A DNA stretch of 40,734 nucleotides from a virus, in the IMG/VR virus record IMGVR_UViG_3300030098_003183, positions 1 through 40,734 of that record; one strand, written 5' to 3'. The notes below the pieces were generated by a model. That model was given only the letters and a program-made list of their open reading frames with translations. It did no database searches and was not told where the DNA came from. Both the position numbers and the translations under genes were made by a program. Shown here piece by piece: positions 15,087-24,295 of the stretch (within the stretch, counting starts at the first letter, position 1; each line of letters opens with the position of its first letter).

Positions 15087-16517
15087 TTAAGATTTCTTGA
15101 TTAACATAAATCTGTTAGGAGCAAATCCTTCAAAACCTCTCTCAGTTCTATAGTGAGACTTCAAGTTATCTTCAGAATTAGTCTTATTCTTAAGAACAGC
15201 AGAACCTGTTAACCAGTGTTCCATCTCTCTTGAATAACCATTTGCAGCTTTATATCTGATTCTAAGTGATGGTATCTTTGAACCACTCTTAGCATCACGC
15301 TGAGTATCCATAGGAATACACATACCATAGCCAGGATAATTAAATCCAGAAGCTCCTACTAACTTAGGGTGATTAAATAAATCATAAGTTTTCTTATGAA
15401 ATGTATATCCACCTCTAGAGAATGAGTTGAAGCCTAAGTTTAACGCCATATTTTTATTGTTGTTAAACGTACCATAGTTAGCACCTCCAGCAGCATACGC
15501 ACCTTGAGCAGCTAATAAGTCATCAATATCTAAAGATAAATCAATACCAGCGTAAAGAGCCATCTCTTTAGCACCTCGATATTTATCTAAAGACTTAACG
15601 ATAGCATCAAAGTCTGCCATAGTTATTGCAGAAGAACCCAAGTCCATAGACTGACCTCGACTTTCAATAAAATCTAACAAACCTTCAGTACCTTTTTGAG
15701 TCATATTAGTTTGACCTGATACAACTTGCTTTCCTAAGATTAATTGTAATTCGCAATAATCTAAGAATCGCTTATAAGTATCAGCTTCACCCTTTAAGTA
15801 CCATAAGTAACCAGAACCCATCTTTTCGTTATCTACTTTAAAGTAAATTACGTTAGTAGCTTCAGTACCTGATACCTCAAATGATTCCTTGATAATCATA
15901 ACATTATTTTCATAAGTATGTATTCTTGGAAGCATTGATGCAGGCTGGTCAGTATTCTCTGCGTAAGTATTACCAATAATAGTAACATACTCACCAGATG
16001 AAGTATCATAACCAGAACCAGACCAAGTTGATCCCTGAGTGTTGTAAACAGCGATTGTTGGTGCTGATGCATGTTGAGTTAAAGTGTGAACATATAAAAT
16101 ATCACCCTGATTAGTTAGTAATAAATCACCAACTCTTACAGGCATATCTTCATTTGTTCCTGAAATACTTGCGTCAGTATTTAAAACATCCACGTTATCC
16201 TCAGCTATAAAAGTTAAGTTCAAAGAACCAATCCCTGATGGGTTAGCACTACCAAAAGTAACTTTTACAGTATTGTGAATAAACGCTTCTTCATAATGTT
16301 GAAATGTTGATTGTGTTGCTTCTTTTTTAGCACCAACCAACTCTAAAAGACCAGTAATACCTTGATTACCATATCTTTTAACAAAGTTCTCATCTACGTC
16401 TCGCTTATGCATAGCTAAAGCAGCAGTAGTTAGAGCACTTACGTAATTGTCCTGAGTAGCCAACTTAACACTAGTTGGGTTAAGCACCATCCCAGAACCT
16501 AAACTTACACTTGCCAT
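15087..16517 (-). CDS. Major capsid protein, 476 aa
   Basis: Order (portal, acidic scaffold, this gene, small capsid protein) and size, close to the roughly 490 residues usual for crass-like capsid proteins, identify this as the HK97-fold shell protein. The N-terminus starts MASVSLGSGMVLNPTSVK and is followed by a helical arm (NYVSALTTAALAMHKRDVDE) and a long beta-rich segment. The spine-like helix may be KGEADTYKRFLDYCELQLIL, and the end is FEGFAPNRFMLIKKS. Fold residues cannot be checked by eye, but no other gene here is a candidate. Its codons look more C-containing than those of its neighbours (many ending in -AC and -TC), as in highly expressed genes. Confidence 0.8.
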   Translation of the reverse strand: MASVSLGSGMVLNPTSVKLATQDNYVSALTTAALAMHKRDVDENFVKRYGNQGITGLLELVGAKKEATQSTFQHYEEAFIHNTVKVTFGSANPSGIGSLNLTFIAEDNVDVLNTDASISGTNEDMPVRVGDLLLTNQGDILYVHTLTQHASAPTIAVYNTQGSTWSGSGYDTSSGEYVTIIGNTYAENTDQPASMLPRIHTYENNVMIIKESFEVSGTEATNVIYFKVDNEKMGSGYLWYLKGEADTYKRFLDYCELQLILGKQVVSGQTNMTQKGTEGLLDFIESRGQSMDLGSSAITMADFDAIVKSLDKYRGAKEMALYAGIDLSLDIDDLLAAQGAYAAGGANYGTFNNNKNMALNLGFNSFSRGGYTFHKKTYDLFNHPKLVGASGFNYPGYGMCIPMDTQRDAKSGSKIPSLRIRYKAANGYSREMEHWLTGSAVLKNKTNSEDNLKSHYRTERGFEGFAPNRFMLIKKS

Positions 16518-16561
16518 AATTTATAATTTTTATTTTTTAATAATTTATTTTAATACATGTT

Positions 16562-17743
16562 TTAATCCCATAGAGTAGAATCGCCAAAAATTTGTTTGCC
16601 TATCTGGTCTCCAATAGAATTACCCTCTTTGTTATCAGTAACCTTAGCAGGTTCAAAAGATGGATTTTTAATATCTCTAAGAACTTGTTCAGACCCTTTA
16701 GATCTGTATTGACTTGCGACACTTTTGATTATTTTGCCTTGCAGCTTCATAGCCATAATATCTAAAGCCAAAGATTCTTTGTCTATATTACCATCCTCAT
16801 CCATGTAAGGATCGAAAAAGTCATCTAAATTAGATATTGCTTCTCCAACAACCTGTTTATCTTCTTCTGTTAGTTGGTAGTTAAATGATTCGCCACTTTC
16901 ATTTATTTCAAATGTTAATGAATCAATATCATCTAACTCCTTATCCATATCATTGTAAAATGTTTCTCTAGCCTGATCTTGTTCTTGTTGTATTTGTTGA
17001 AACTCTTCTTCAGAGTACCCATCTTCATTTTTTTCTGGAGACCAGTATTCTTGTTGAAGTTCTTTCAACTCCTGCCTAGCTTTAGAAACATCCCTTTTTA
17101 AATGAACTTTTCCTAATTCAGTTTCTTCAGAGTTGTATTTATTCTCATCAAGCTTATACGTGCTGTCGAAAAAAAGATCTATTTCCTTCTGGGTTAGTTC
17201 TGGGTTTTCAAGAGATAAATACTCTTTTATTATATTAGAATCAGACATTTCGTCATAATTCTGTGTTTGTGTTTTAAAAAAGTCCTGTGGACTTCTCCCA
17301 GTCTCAGAAACAAATCTGTTAAGTTCTTCTACTTGTTCATTAGCAAAACCAACATTATTTTTTTCTGCCTCTAAATCGTCTAACAATTCATCTAAATTAT
17401 CATAATCTGTGCCATACGTTTCGTTTAGCGTAGATAATGTTTTATCATATGAATCGTCTTCATATTCTTGGCTTTCAGCTTCTTGATCGCCTTGTTCTTC
17501 ATGAGAATCTGATTTCAAAGAGCTTTCTATAATCTCCTGTGGACTTTCCTCTTCTTGAGTCATTTCCATAGGAGTCTCTTGTTCTTGTTCCACCTCTTGT
17601 TCTGGTGTTGTTAAATCAACAACATTGTTTTCCAAATTTGCATCTGCACTATTTTCAGTTGGTGCAGAGTTAGGGGAAACTTCTATTTCTGTGCCAGTTA
17701 ATTCGCCAAATGCACTAGCTACATCTAAATTTTCTTCAGCCAT
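16562..17743 (-). CDS. Acidic scaffolding-like protein, 393 aa
   Basis: The protein is strongly acidic and Gln-rich, with runs such as EQEVEQEQE and EQGDQEAESQEYEDDSYD in the first 110 residues, then a helical, charged middle (VSKARQELKELQQEYWSPE) and a compact C-terminus (IGKQIFGDSTLWD). There is no enzyme motif. Long acidic helical proteins placed between portal and major capsid gene are usually scaffolds that guide procapsid assembly and then leave. I see no embedded protease. A candidate promoter box lies 33 bases upstream of the start, so scaffold and capsid genes may have their own transcript. Confidence 0.65.
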   Translation of the reverse strand: MAEENLDVASAFGELTGTEIEVSPNSAPTENSADANLENNVVDLTTPEQEVEQEQETPMEMTQEEESPQEIIESSLKSDSHEEQGDQEAESQEYEDDSYDKTLSTLNETYGTDYDNLDELLDDLEAEKNNVGFANEQVEELNRFVSETGRSPQDFFKTQTQNYDEMSDSNIIKEYLSLENPELTQKEIDLFFDSTYKLDENKYNSEETELGKVHLKRDVSKARQELKELQQEYWSPEKNEDGYSEEEFQQIQQEQDQARETFYNDMDKELDDIDSLTFEINESGESFNYQLTEEDKQVVGEAISNLDDFFDPYMDEDGNIDKESLALDIMAMKLQGKIIKSVASQYRSKGSEQVLRDIKNPSFEPAKVTDNKEGNSIGDQIGKQIFGDSTLWD

Positions 17744-17775
17744 ATTATATTAAATTAAATTGTTATTACTTTTTG

Positions 17776-17808
17776 CAAATATATTATATTTTATTAACAA
17801 TCTACTAA
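17776..17808 (-). promoter_or_regulatory. Candidate promoter for scaffold and capsid genes
   Basis: On the minus strand TATATTTG (17776-17783) fits the Bacteroidetes -7 box. Nineteen bases upstream is TTAGTA (17803-17808), abutting the portal stop codon. The consensus TTG is absent at that spacing, but the same TTAGTA hexamer precedes the box at 4581. The leader to the ATG at 17743 would be roughly 25-30 bases. Confidence 0.5.
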
Positions 17809-20277
17809 TTATTTAAAAATATTTGGTAGGGGATTGTTAACATTTTCTTGTATTTGTGGTGGTAAGTCTTGAATAGGATCCACTGCTGTAAGTGGCAATG
17901 CTCTATCTCTTTTTTGTTCAACTATCCTAGATTGATTATAGGCAGCTCTATCTTGAGACTCTAACTTAACCTTTCCTGAAACATCAGCAACTTCTTTTTT
18001 ACCAGAATTATTAAGAGCAATTTCTTTCATTCTTCTTTGGTGTTGCATATCATCTAATTGATTCTTTAACTTATACTCTGCTTCAAGCCTCATAAGTTCT
18101 GCTTGAGATTCAGACTCTATTTTAGCTTGTTCTATTTGAGCCATAAGTTGAGTTTCTTGCATTTTTAATTGAGACTGTTGCTCTGTAGTTTGCCTCTGTA
18201 TTTCAGCGTTCATTTTTTGAGCTTCTTTAGACTTTCTCTCTTCTTCTTCCTGATACTTTTTTCTTCTAAACATTAAAACTTGATTAGCAAGTTTTACATT
18301 TTTGATTCTTCTAATTGTTATAACATCTTCAAGTCTTATTTCTTTTTGTGCCAAAGACATTTGTAAATTAGCTTCAAGCTGGCTTTTTTCTTCTTCATTT
18401 GGAGCAACATCAAGAGTTATACCAAATTCATGTAGAGATATATCTTTATTAATGCCAAACATAGACATTGTTGATTTTCCTAATGCACTTGTGTAAGATT
18501 TTAATTTCTTTTTATTAGATATAACATCCTGAAGTCTCATACATATACATTCTGCAACCCTCTTGGTTATACTTAAATATCCATCGTTTATATTTCTAGT
18601 AGCATTATTAGAAGCCATTAACTGTAGTTTCTGAACACCAACCAAAGCTTCACTTGGAGGTTTAGCTCCCTCTCTAGCTTCATTTACACCAGTGACATCT
18701 CTAATCATTTGAAGATTATGTGCATATATAGATATAAGCTTTTGCATGTCACCACCTATTCCATTTTCTAACTCCTGTATTGGAACAGCACCTGTTGGCT
18801 CTCCAGTATCAGAAATTGTTCTATAATATATATTACCTGTTTGGTCATATATTTCCTGTAACTCTAAAGGAGTAAATGTTCCACCATCACCTTTTGATAC
18901 ATTTTCTAATGCACCTAATTCAAATGCAGCACCTTTTGGCCTTGCTTTAGCTATCACTTGTTGGAGCTTTAGGTGTGCAAGCTGAATCTGGTCTGCAAAT
19001 GGAATCATTCTCTCAACCATAGACTTGTTAACCATCTTGTGTGTTCCAGGTGCATATACAACATATGATAATTTAGTCTCTGTTAAATTAGACTTGTTTC
19101 TCATCATATTTTTAGCTAAACCATAATTTATACAGTAATCTGTACCAACTATCCATTTACCTGAATAAACAACTTTAACAGATGTTTTTATAAGCTCTCT
19201 CTCAAACTTAGATTTCTTTGGCTTTTTGTATTTACCTTTTTTCTTTGTTACAGTGTAGCCACCATATGCGTTTTTCTTTTTTTCATACTTAAGCTCATTA
19301 ACAGATAAAAACTCTGCATCCATTATGGTTACCCTATACTTGTCATATTCAAACTCATCTTGATACTCATTCATATATGACTCATAATTTGGGCTTATAT
19401 CTTTATTATGATTTTTACCTGCGTACTCTTTAGCTATTTTTTCATAATCAGCTTCAGTTAATTGATCTCCAGCTATTCTTTTTAATTCACCTATTGTTAT
19501 AGTATAAACTTCTCCAGCATGTTGTATATCACTGTAATCCTCATTGTTAGTATATGATGTAACTAAATTAGCAGGATCTACGTATTTAATTTTGACACCT
19601 GTGTTTGGATCAATAGATGTCTTTGTAGCACCAATACCACAAACTATAAGGTCTCTTATAACTGCTTTTTTTACAGAATCATAATTATTAACATTCATAA
19701 CAAACTTCACACCATTTTCTACAGCTATCTCTGTTGACTGTTTATAATTAAGAGCCATGTGTATATCTAACTCTTCCTGAGTTTTTGGAACATATCCCTT
19801 TTGATCTAAGTTATAACCAGTAGCTCTGCTAAATTCTTTCATGGCTGGATGTACAAGCATCTTAGAGAATAACATTTTTTTATCTCTTTCTCTAAGTGTT
19901 TCAGATATAGGGTCTATAGCACTTGCTATAACTTCGTATTCTTGATTAGCTAAATCATTAACTATCAAATCTAAAAATTTTGGTATTATATTAACTGGAG
20001 TCCAATCAAGATTTAAATAAGATGTATCACCTTGAACGTCTAAAAGATCTTTATATTTAGATACATTTTGAGAGCCTTGAGCATAACTTCTTGATTTAAC
20101 ATATCTAGACCTCCTGCTGTCAACTTTCATATCAGCATTATCTTTCCAGTCGTGATACATTTTTTTAAAGTAAGCTAAACCATATTCTATTTTTTCTTTT
20201 TCTTCTGGAGAAACAAATGGACTTGGGTATCCACCAACCTTTTTTATTTTTTCAAACGCATTTTCTATAAATTCCAT
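17809..20277 (-). CDS. Portal protein, 822 aa
   Basis: The portal forms the dodecameric DNA channel at one capsid vertex. Residues about 30-115 carry a pattern I associate with crass-like portals: YFKKMYHDWKDN, RSRYVKSRSYAQG, DTSYLNLDWTPVNIIPKFLD and VNDLANQEYEV. The C-terminal 170 residues form a long Gln/Glu/Lys coiled coil (about 650-770), matching the helical barrel of podovirus portals, with a Pro-rich end. Length suits the crass-like family (about 800). The gene directly follows the terminase gene (stop and start abut at 20277/20278) and precedes the scaffold. There is no membrane segment. The assignment is well supported by motifs and order. Confidence 0.85.
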   Translation of the reverse strand: MEFIENAFEKIKKVGGYPSPFVSPEEKEKIEYGLAYFKKMYHDWKDNADMKVDSRRSRYVKSRSYAQGSQNVSKYKDLLDVQGDTSYLNLDWTPVNIIPKFLDLIVNDLANQEYEVIASAIDPISETLRERDKKMLFSKMLVHPAMKEFSRATGYNLDQKGYVPKTQEELDIHMALNYKQSTEIAVENGVKFVMNVNNYDSVKKAVIRDLIVCGIGATKTSIDPNTGVKIKYVDPANLVTSYTNNEDYSDIQHAGEVYTITIGELKRIAGDQLTEADYEKIAKEYAGKNHNKDISPNYESYMNEYQDEFEYDKYRVTIMDAEFLSVNELKYEKKKNAYGGYTVTKKKGKYKKPKKSKFERELIKTSVKVVYSGKWIVGTDYCINYGLAKNMMRNKSNLTETKLSYVVYAPGTHKMVNKSMVERMIPFADQIQLAHLKLQQVIAKARPKGAAFELGALENVSKGDGGTFTPLELQEIYDQTGNIYYRTISDTGEPTGAVPIQELENGIGGDMQKLISIYAHNLQMIRDVTGVNEAREGAKPPSEALVGVQKLQLMASNNATRNINDGYLSITKRVAECICMRLQDVISNKKKLKSYTSALGKSTMSMFGINKDISLHEFGITLDVAPNEEEKSQLEANLQMSLAQKEIRLEDVITIRRIKNVKLANQVLMFRRKKYQEEEERKSKEAQKMNAEIQRQTTEQQSQLKMQETQLMAQIEQAKIESESQAELMRLEAEYKLKNQLDDMQHQRRMKEIALNNSGKKEVADVSGKVKLESQDRAAYNQSRIVEQKRDRALPLTAVDPIQDLPPQIQENVNNPLPNIFK

Positions 20278-22347
20278 TTATCGTATTTTTTGAGATAAGA
20301 CCCCCTTATTATTATAAGTTTTTACAAATTTAACAAATTTTGGCGATTCTTCCTTAATTGAGACGAATTTTTGTGATGCCAATAATGCTAAACTAGAACT
20401 AATTGTTGCATCAAACTTAGTTCTGTTACCTATATCAAATCTACTCCAATCATCTAAAAGCCTATTAAAATAACATTTACCCATTTCTTCAGTCCCTGGT
20501 TTTATGCCTACGTGGTCATAAATATAAGTAGCTACAGCCTCAGCTTGGGCGTTGATAACAGCTATACCAGAACCAGGAATACCTTTTGTTTTTTGTTTTT
20601 TACTAAAGTCTGTGTGAGTGGATTCAGGTCTGTCCATTAAGTATTCATAATAACCTCTTCTTTCAAAGTATTTTATTATACCTATTTTATTATTTTCAAC
20701 AAGTATTGGGCAACCATAAAAAACACATTGTTTAATCATGTCTTCATAAAATATATCTGCTTTTGGTGGCCTATTTATATATTCGCAAACAAACTGTTCA
20801 CATGGAGAATCTTCATCCATGGTAAACTTATGATATATATGACATGATGCATTGGACCTTCTTCCATCTGTTGTTGTATCATGGTCATATGGGTCACATC
20901 CAGCAACTAAGAATTGAGAATTTCCTGGTGTTTTTTTTGTGTACTTTAATTGTATAGAATTTTGCCTACTTTTATCAGGAAACCAGCACACTTCCCACTT
21001 ACCTTTGCTATTTGGTATCCATATAACTTCACTGTCTTGAATACCATTTTTCCATATAAAATCACCCCTAGTTGTTAAGTTTTCAACAACTTCATTGTAG
21101 TCCATTTGTTGATATATTTTCTCTACATCAAATACACTAGACATGGAATCATTTCTAAAAGCTTCTTCAGATGTAAAGGGAAACTGTCTTTTAAACTCTG
21201 ATAATTCAGCAGTATTATTTTTTAAACCATCTCTTCTGTTCTTTATATAATCTTTTGCTCCAATTTCTATATTAACATCATCCATTCCCATGATTGGTTT
21301 TTTGGGTGTGTCAACAATAGAAAACCCATACTCGTCAATAAAACCTTCTAGGTTTTCATAAGATGGTATAAATAAAGAATATAAACCTGACTTAGTCCTT
21401 CTGTTTAAATCTTTGTCTGTTACATCAGAGTCGTAATATAAGTTTTTGTACTCTAAACCACCATCTTCTAATTTATTGGCAGTAGAACCCATCATGCATT
21501 TACCTACAATTTTTCTACCAAGAAGCAAACATGTTTGTGTAACAGACCAGTTTTTAGCAATTGATGTTGAACCAGTCCACTTTCCTGCCTCATCATGAAC
21601 AAGTAATTTAAGTTTCATACCATCGTAACTATTGTCTGCTGTGTTTCTCCAATCTATAACACTATTAAGAGCTTCTGATTGTTGTATATGTTTATTTTTT
21701 TTTGTTATCTTTTTAGCTGGCTCTCTAAAGGCTAGCTCTACTCTTGGATTACTTGATCCATCCTGTATTGGTTGAAAGAAGAATGGGTACCTTCTATATA
21801 TTCTAACAACTTTATCTGTAAACATAGTCTTAGCATCAGAACCTGTCTTAGATAATAAACCAAAATTAGATTCATATGTTTGAGTAGCTTGATTAACCAT
21901 TTCAGCACTAGCCATATAAGAGAAGCCAGAACGCCTGTTCTTTAAGAAACACATGCCCATACAATTGGGATCTATTTTACAGGCTTGCCAAAATAAAAAA
22001 AACTTTCTATTAGCATCTCTATAGTCAGGGTAGCCAACGTCTATATTTGACCATTGTATAAACATATAATGACTACCTGTAATGTAGGTTGGCTGACCAT
22101 TGTTCATAAACCAAATACCATCCCTTCTTCTTTTGAACTCTTGTTCTATATACTCATAGTAATCTGCTGCATTTTCTCTTGTGAGACCCTTAGGCATTTC
22201 TTCTCTAACCCACCTTTGATCTTTCTTAGGCTTATCAGAATATAGAATCAACGACTTAGATGGTTGTTTAGGCAACTGTATCTTTAATCCTTGAATATCA
22301 ATTACCTTACCTTTACTTAGTGGATTTAATATTACTGGAGCAGACAT
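20278..22347 (-). CDS. terL: Terminase large subunit, 689 aa
   Basis: This is the ATP-driven DNA packaging motor and headful nuclease. The ATPase half has TYITGSHYMFIQW and FFLFWQACK (about 87-123), an atypical Walker A region K-N-R-R-S-G-F-S (136-143) and Walker B L-L-V-H-D-E (248-253, D252/E253). The nuclease half (RNase H fold) shows A-G-C-D-P-Y-D-H (482-489), E551 and F-D-A-T-I-S with D646, plausible metal ligands. The Walker A lacks the canonical G-K-T/S, which is common in this phage lineage. It lies directly upstream of the portal, the usual packaging order. All motifs of both domains appear intact. Confidence 0.9.
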   Translation of the reverse strand: MSAPVILNPLSKGKVIDIQGLKIQLPKQPSKSLILYSDKPKKDQRWVREEMPKGLTRENAADYYEYIEQEFKRRRDGIWFMNNGQPTYITGSHYMFIQWSNIDVGYPDYRDANRKFFLFWQACKIDPNCMGMCFLKNRRSGFSYMASAEMVNQATQTYESNFGLLSKTGSDAKTMFTDKVVRIYRRYPFFFQPIQDGSSNPRVELAFREPAKKITKKNKHIQQSEALNSVIDWRNTADNSYDGMKLKLLVHDEAGKWTGSTSIAKNWSVTQTCLLLGRKIVGKCMMGSTANKLEDGGLEYKNLYYDSDVTDKDLNRRTKSGLYSLFIPSYENLEGFIDEYGFSIVDTPKKPIMGMDDVNIEIGAKDYIKNRRDGLKNNTAELSEFKRQFPFTSEEAFRNDSMSSVFDVEKIYQQMDYNEVVENLTTRGDFIWKNGIQDSEVIWIPNSKGKWEVCWFPDKSRQNSIQLKYTKKTPGNSQFLVAGCDPYDHDTTTDGRRSNASCHIYHKFTMDEDSPCEQFVCEYINRPPKADIFYEDMIKQCVFYGCPILVENNKIGIIKYFERRGYYEYLMDRPESTHTDFSKKQKTKGIPGSGIAVINAQAEAVATYIYDHVGIKPGTEEMGKCYFNRLLDDWSRFDIGNRTKFDATISSSLALLASQKFVSIKEESPKFVKFVKTYNNKGVLSQKIR

Positions 22348-22350
22348 ATA

Positions 22351-22635
22351 TTATCTCTTTGCAAATTTCTCTGCTAGCCCCTTTTCAAAATCTTTTTCTT
22401 CTTTAAACTCTCCTTCTGTTATTTGTGTCTCTAGCTTTGATATTCCTATAAGTATTTCTTGAGCATCTATAAAACACTCTTTTTTAGCTTTAATAGCGTT
22501 TCTTCTTTTTTCATCAGACAAGTCAGGATCTAATGGTGTTTTTATATCATTTATAAGTATAGCAACAGCCTCCTTAGAAGAATCTATAAGGTCTTGCAGA
22601 GTTCTTTGAACATAAGATTTATTACTTTCCTTCAT
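22351..22635 (-). CDS. Small helical protein next to terL; possible small terminase
   Basis: This 94-residue, all-helical, charged protein begins MKESNKSYVQRTLQDLIDSS and ends EKGLAEKFAKR. It lies directly upstream of the large terminase and overlaps the end of the co-chaperonin gene by 14 bases. Small size, helical composition and position fit a small terminase subunit that recognises the packaging site, but no helix-turn-helix is evident. Treat this as a positional guess. Confidence 0.45.
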   Translation of the reverse strand: MKESNKSYVQRTLQDLIDSSKEAVAILINDIKTPLDPDLSDEKRRNAIKAKKECFIDAQEILIGISKLETQITEGEFKEEKDFEKGLAEKFAKR

Positions 22636-23272
22636 TATTGTATAATGCTAATATGTCTTCATTTCTCATTCTAAGAAGTGTTTTGCCTTCTATTTTCATG
22701 TCGTATTCTGAGTTTTCTGAAAAGATAACTTCATCACCTATATTAACCCCTTGGTCTTTTAACCAATCATTCATGTAGACTATATTTCCATGCAGGGTTA
22801 TGTCTTCAACTTCAGGCTTTATAAATATTCCAGATTTAGTTTTTATACTATCTTCATCTTCTGTTTTTTGTTTTACAAAATTCCAATGATGAAGCATTTT
22901 CAACTCCCCATCTCTAACCCTAGCATATATTTGTTGCCAGTGAACTTTATATACATTTTCATCATCAACCCATTCTACAAGATTTTGACTCTTATGTTGT
23001 TGACCAGACTCATCCTCAAACTTTTTATCTATAGTAACGCCTGACTTAGCTGCAGTTACAAGATGGTGAAAATATATTTTGTCACCTTTTTCAACATCAA
23101 AATCTAACCCCTCTGGTAACCACCCTGGTTTTTCGTAAACAATACCATATTGTCTAGCAAATTTATATGGGTCAAATTTAATATCTAACATTATTTCTCT
23201 ACCATTAAACTCAATGGTATCATCATAAGGTTTCTCTACTTGAACTAAAAAATAATTTTTTGGTATTCTCAT
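22622..23272 (-). CDS. GroES-like co-chaperonin with two GroES folds, 216 aa
   Basis: Co-chaperonins cap GroEL and close the folding chamber; phages such as T4 (gp31) and RB49 carry their own to fold the capsid protein. The C-terminal half reads like GroES: SGIFIKPE (147-154), HGNIVYMN (161-168), NIGDEVIFSENSEYDMKIEG and LLRMRNEDILALYN, with the G-D-x-V-x-F core. The first half repeats the plan more loosely: NYFLVQVE (7-13), RQYGIVYEKP, VEKGDKIYFHH (60-70) and VHWQQIYARVRDG. At 216 residues it is about twice the normal GroES length, so two GroES units in one chain are likely. It lies in the packaging/capsid gene run, which suits a capsid-folding role. The reading is good but should be tested by profile search. 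Confidence 0.65.
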   Translation of the reverse strand: MRIPKNYFLVQVEKPYDDTIEFNGREIMLDIKFDPYKFARQYGIVYEKPGWLPEGLDFDVEKGDKIYFHHLVTAAKSGVTIDKKFEDESGQQHKSQNLVEWVDDENVYKVHWQQIYARVRDGELKMLHHWNFVKQKTEDEDSIKTKSGIFIKPEVEDITLHGNIVYMNDWLKDQGVNIGDEVIFSENSEYDMKIEGKTLLRMRNEDILALYNNEGK

Positions 23273-23273
23273 A

Positions 23274-23537
23274 TTAATTAACTTGATATTCTTCTTTATA
23301 GTCTAAATTGTATTCTACACCTGTTATTTTAAAAAAAGACTTCCATATTTCAGAGTCTTCCTCGTCTTCCATTTTTATATATATATTAAACTTTAACATG
23401 TTGTATTTGTAGAAATACATATCATCCTGTACTATAGCTGTTATCTTGGCCTTGCCTCTCATTATAGGTTGACCAACTACATAGGTTATTCCATCCTTTA
23501 TATCACCTACTGTTATTTTTCTTATAATTCCCTCCAT
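23274..23537 (-). CDS. Unknown small protein, 87 aa
   Basis: A compact mixed alpha/beta protein beginning MEGIIRKITVGDIKDGITYVV, with a beta-rich centre (KAKITAIVQDDMYFYKYNM) and an acidic end. I do not recognise it. Its start overlaps the stop of the upstream 102-residue gene as TAATG, and the co-chaperonin gene starts 2 bases after its stop, so it belongs to the same unit and is probably translated by coupling. Confidence 0.55.
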   Translation of the reverse strand: MEGIIRKITVGDIKDGITYVVGQPIMRGKAKITAIVQDDMYFYKYNMLKFNIYIKMEDEEDSEIWKSFFKITGVEYNLDYKEEYQVN

Positions 23538-23845
23538 TACGCTTCAAATTTTTTATTCTTATTAAATAAATTAAACATATGCAATTTTGCTGCAACTTCT
23601 CTTTCTTCTTGCATTTTTTCTATTTCAATATCATCGTGTGGAGACTCAAACAATTTACTTTCTATTATAACCATTAATGTTTCTGACGCTAAATCATCTT
23701 TTATATTATGAACAACATCTCCATTTAAATCATTTAATGACTTACCCATCTCTATATAAGAAAAGGCAAATCTTACACCATGGTCATTCTTTAAAGAATC
23801 TAATTCTTTTAATATTTTTTTAATCCTCTTGTTCAATGTCATCAT
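23537..23845 (-). CDS. Unknown small helical protein, 102 aa
   Basis: A charged, mainly helical protein beginning MMTLNKRIKKILKELDS; either of the first two ATGs may be the start. It overlaps the end of the DUF1599-like gene by 26 bases and joins the 87-residue gene by TAATG. No domain, signal or membrane segment is recognised. Confidence 0.5.
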   Translation of the reverse strand: MMTLNKRIKKILKELDSLKNDHGVRFAFSYIEMGKSLNDLNGDVVHNIKDDLASETLMVIIESKLFESPHDDIEIEKMQEEREVAAKLHMFNLFNKNKKFEA

Positions 23846-24215
23846 AAATTTGGTAATGAACTTTTAACTGTTCTTGATCTTGTATAGGTTTTCCATTTAT
23901 ATTAACATACCCACCATTATCTATTACTTGTTTATCGTTTTCATACTCATCATTCTTTTCTTTATGCATGGCCACCTTTAAAAGTATAAGGTATCCTATT
24001 AAATCTGAAACAGTATCTTCTGTTTTATCGTTAATACCCTTGTTTTGTATACGCATTAATTTATCATCTATACGTGCACATAATGATTCTATTGGTGATC
24101 CTTTTGAAAATACGTTTGATGGGTTAGTGGCACTGTCTCCATATGCCCTGTTTTTTTCGATTAGAAGGTCTTTCATTTCATCAGTGACCTTAACTATTAA
24201 GTCTTCTGTTGTCAT
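23820..24215 (-). CDS. DUF1599/nucleotide-modification-associated-like protein, 131 aa
   Basis: The sequence L-I-E-K-N-R-A-Y-G-D-S-A (18-29), then VFSKGSPIESLCARIDDKLMRI and EDTVSDLIGYLILLKVAM (about 67-84) follows the DUF1599 (Nmad1-like) pattern: KN-x-x-YGDS, R-x-D-K-x-x-R and E-D-x-x-D-L-x-x-Y. The family is all-helical and related in pattern to MazG-type nucleotide pyrophosphohydrolases; phage members are thought to act on nucleotides during DNA modification, although no reaction can be read from this sequence. It is the first gene after the terminator at 24246-24271 and opens the packaging unit. Confidence 0.6.
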   Translation of the reverse strand: MTTEDLIVKVTDEMKDLLIEKNRAYGDSATNPSNVFSKGSPIESLCARIDDKLMRIQNKGINDKTEDTVSDLIGYLILLKVAMHKEKNDEYENDKQVIDNGGYVNINGKPIQDQEQLKVHYQIYDDIEQED

Positions 24216-24236
24216 ATGTATTAAATTAAATTTCTA

Positions 24237-24263
24237 TAAATATACAAAAAAAAAGGCTACAAA
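24237..24263 (-). promoter_or_regulatory. Weak promoter candidate overlapping a terminator
   Basis: On the minus strand TATATTTA (24237-24244) is one base off the TAnnTTTG box. A TTTG (24260-24263) in the terminator loop lies 15 bases upstream, shorter than the usual 18-19. The arrangement copies that at 13576-13605. The leader to the ATG at 24215 would be about 15-20 bases. Confidence 0.35.
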
Positions 24264-24271
24264 AAGTAGCC
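24246..24271 (-). terminator. Rho-independent terminator after the fibre genes
   Basis: On the minus strand a perfect six-pair stem GGCTAC/GTAGCC (24255-24260 with 24266-24271) closes a five-base loop and is followed by nine T residues (24246-24254). It lies 25 bases past the stop of the 145-residue gene. Confidence 0.8.
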
Positions 24272-24295
24272 CTAATTTAAAAGTTATGAACAGAG

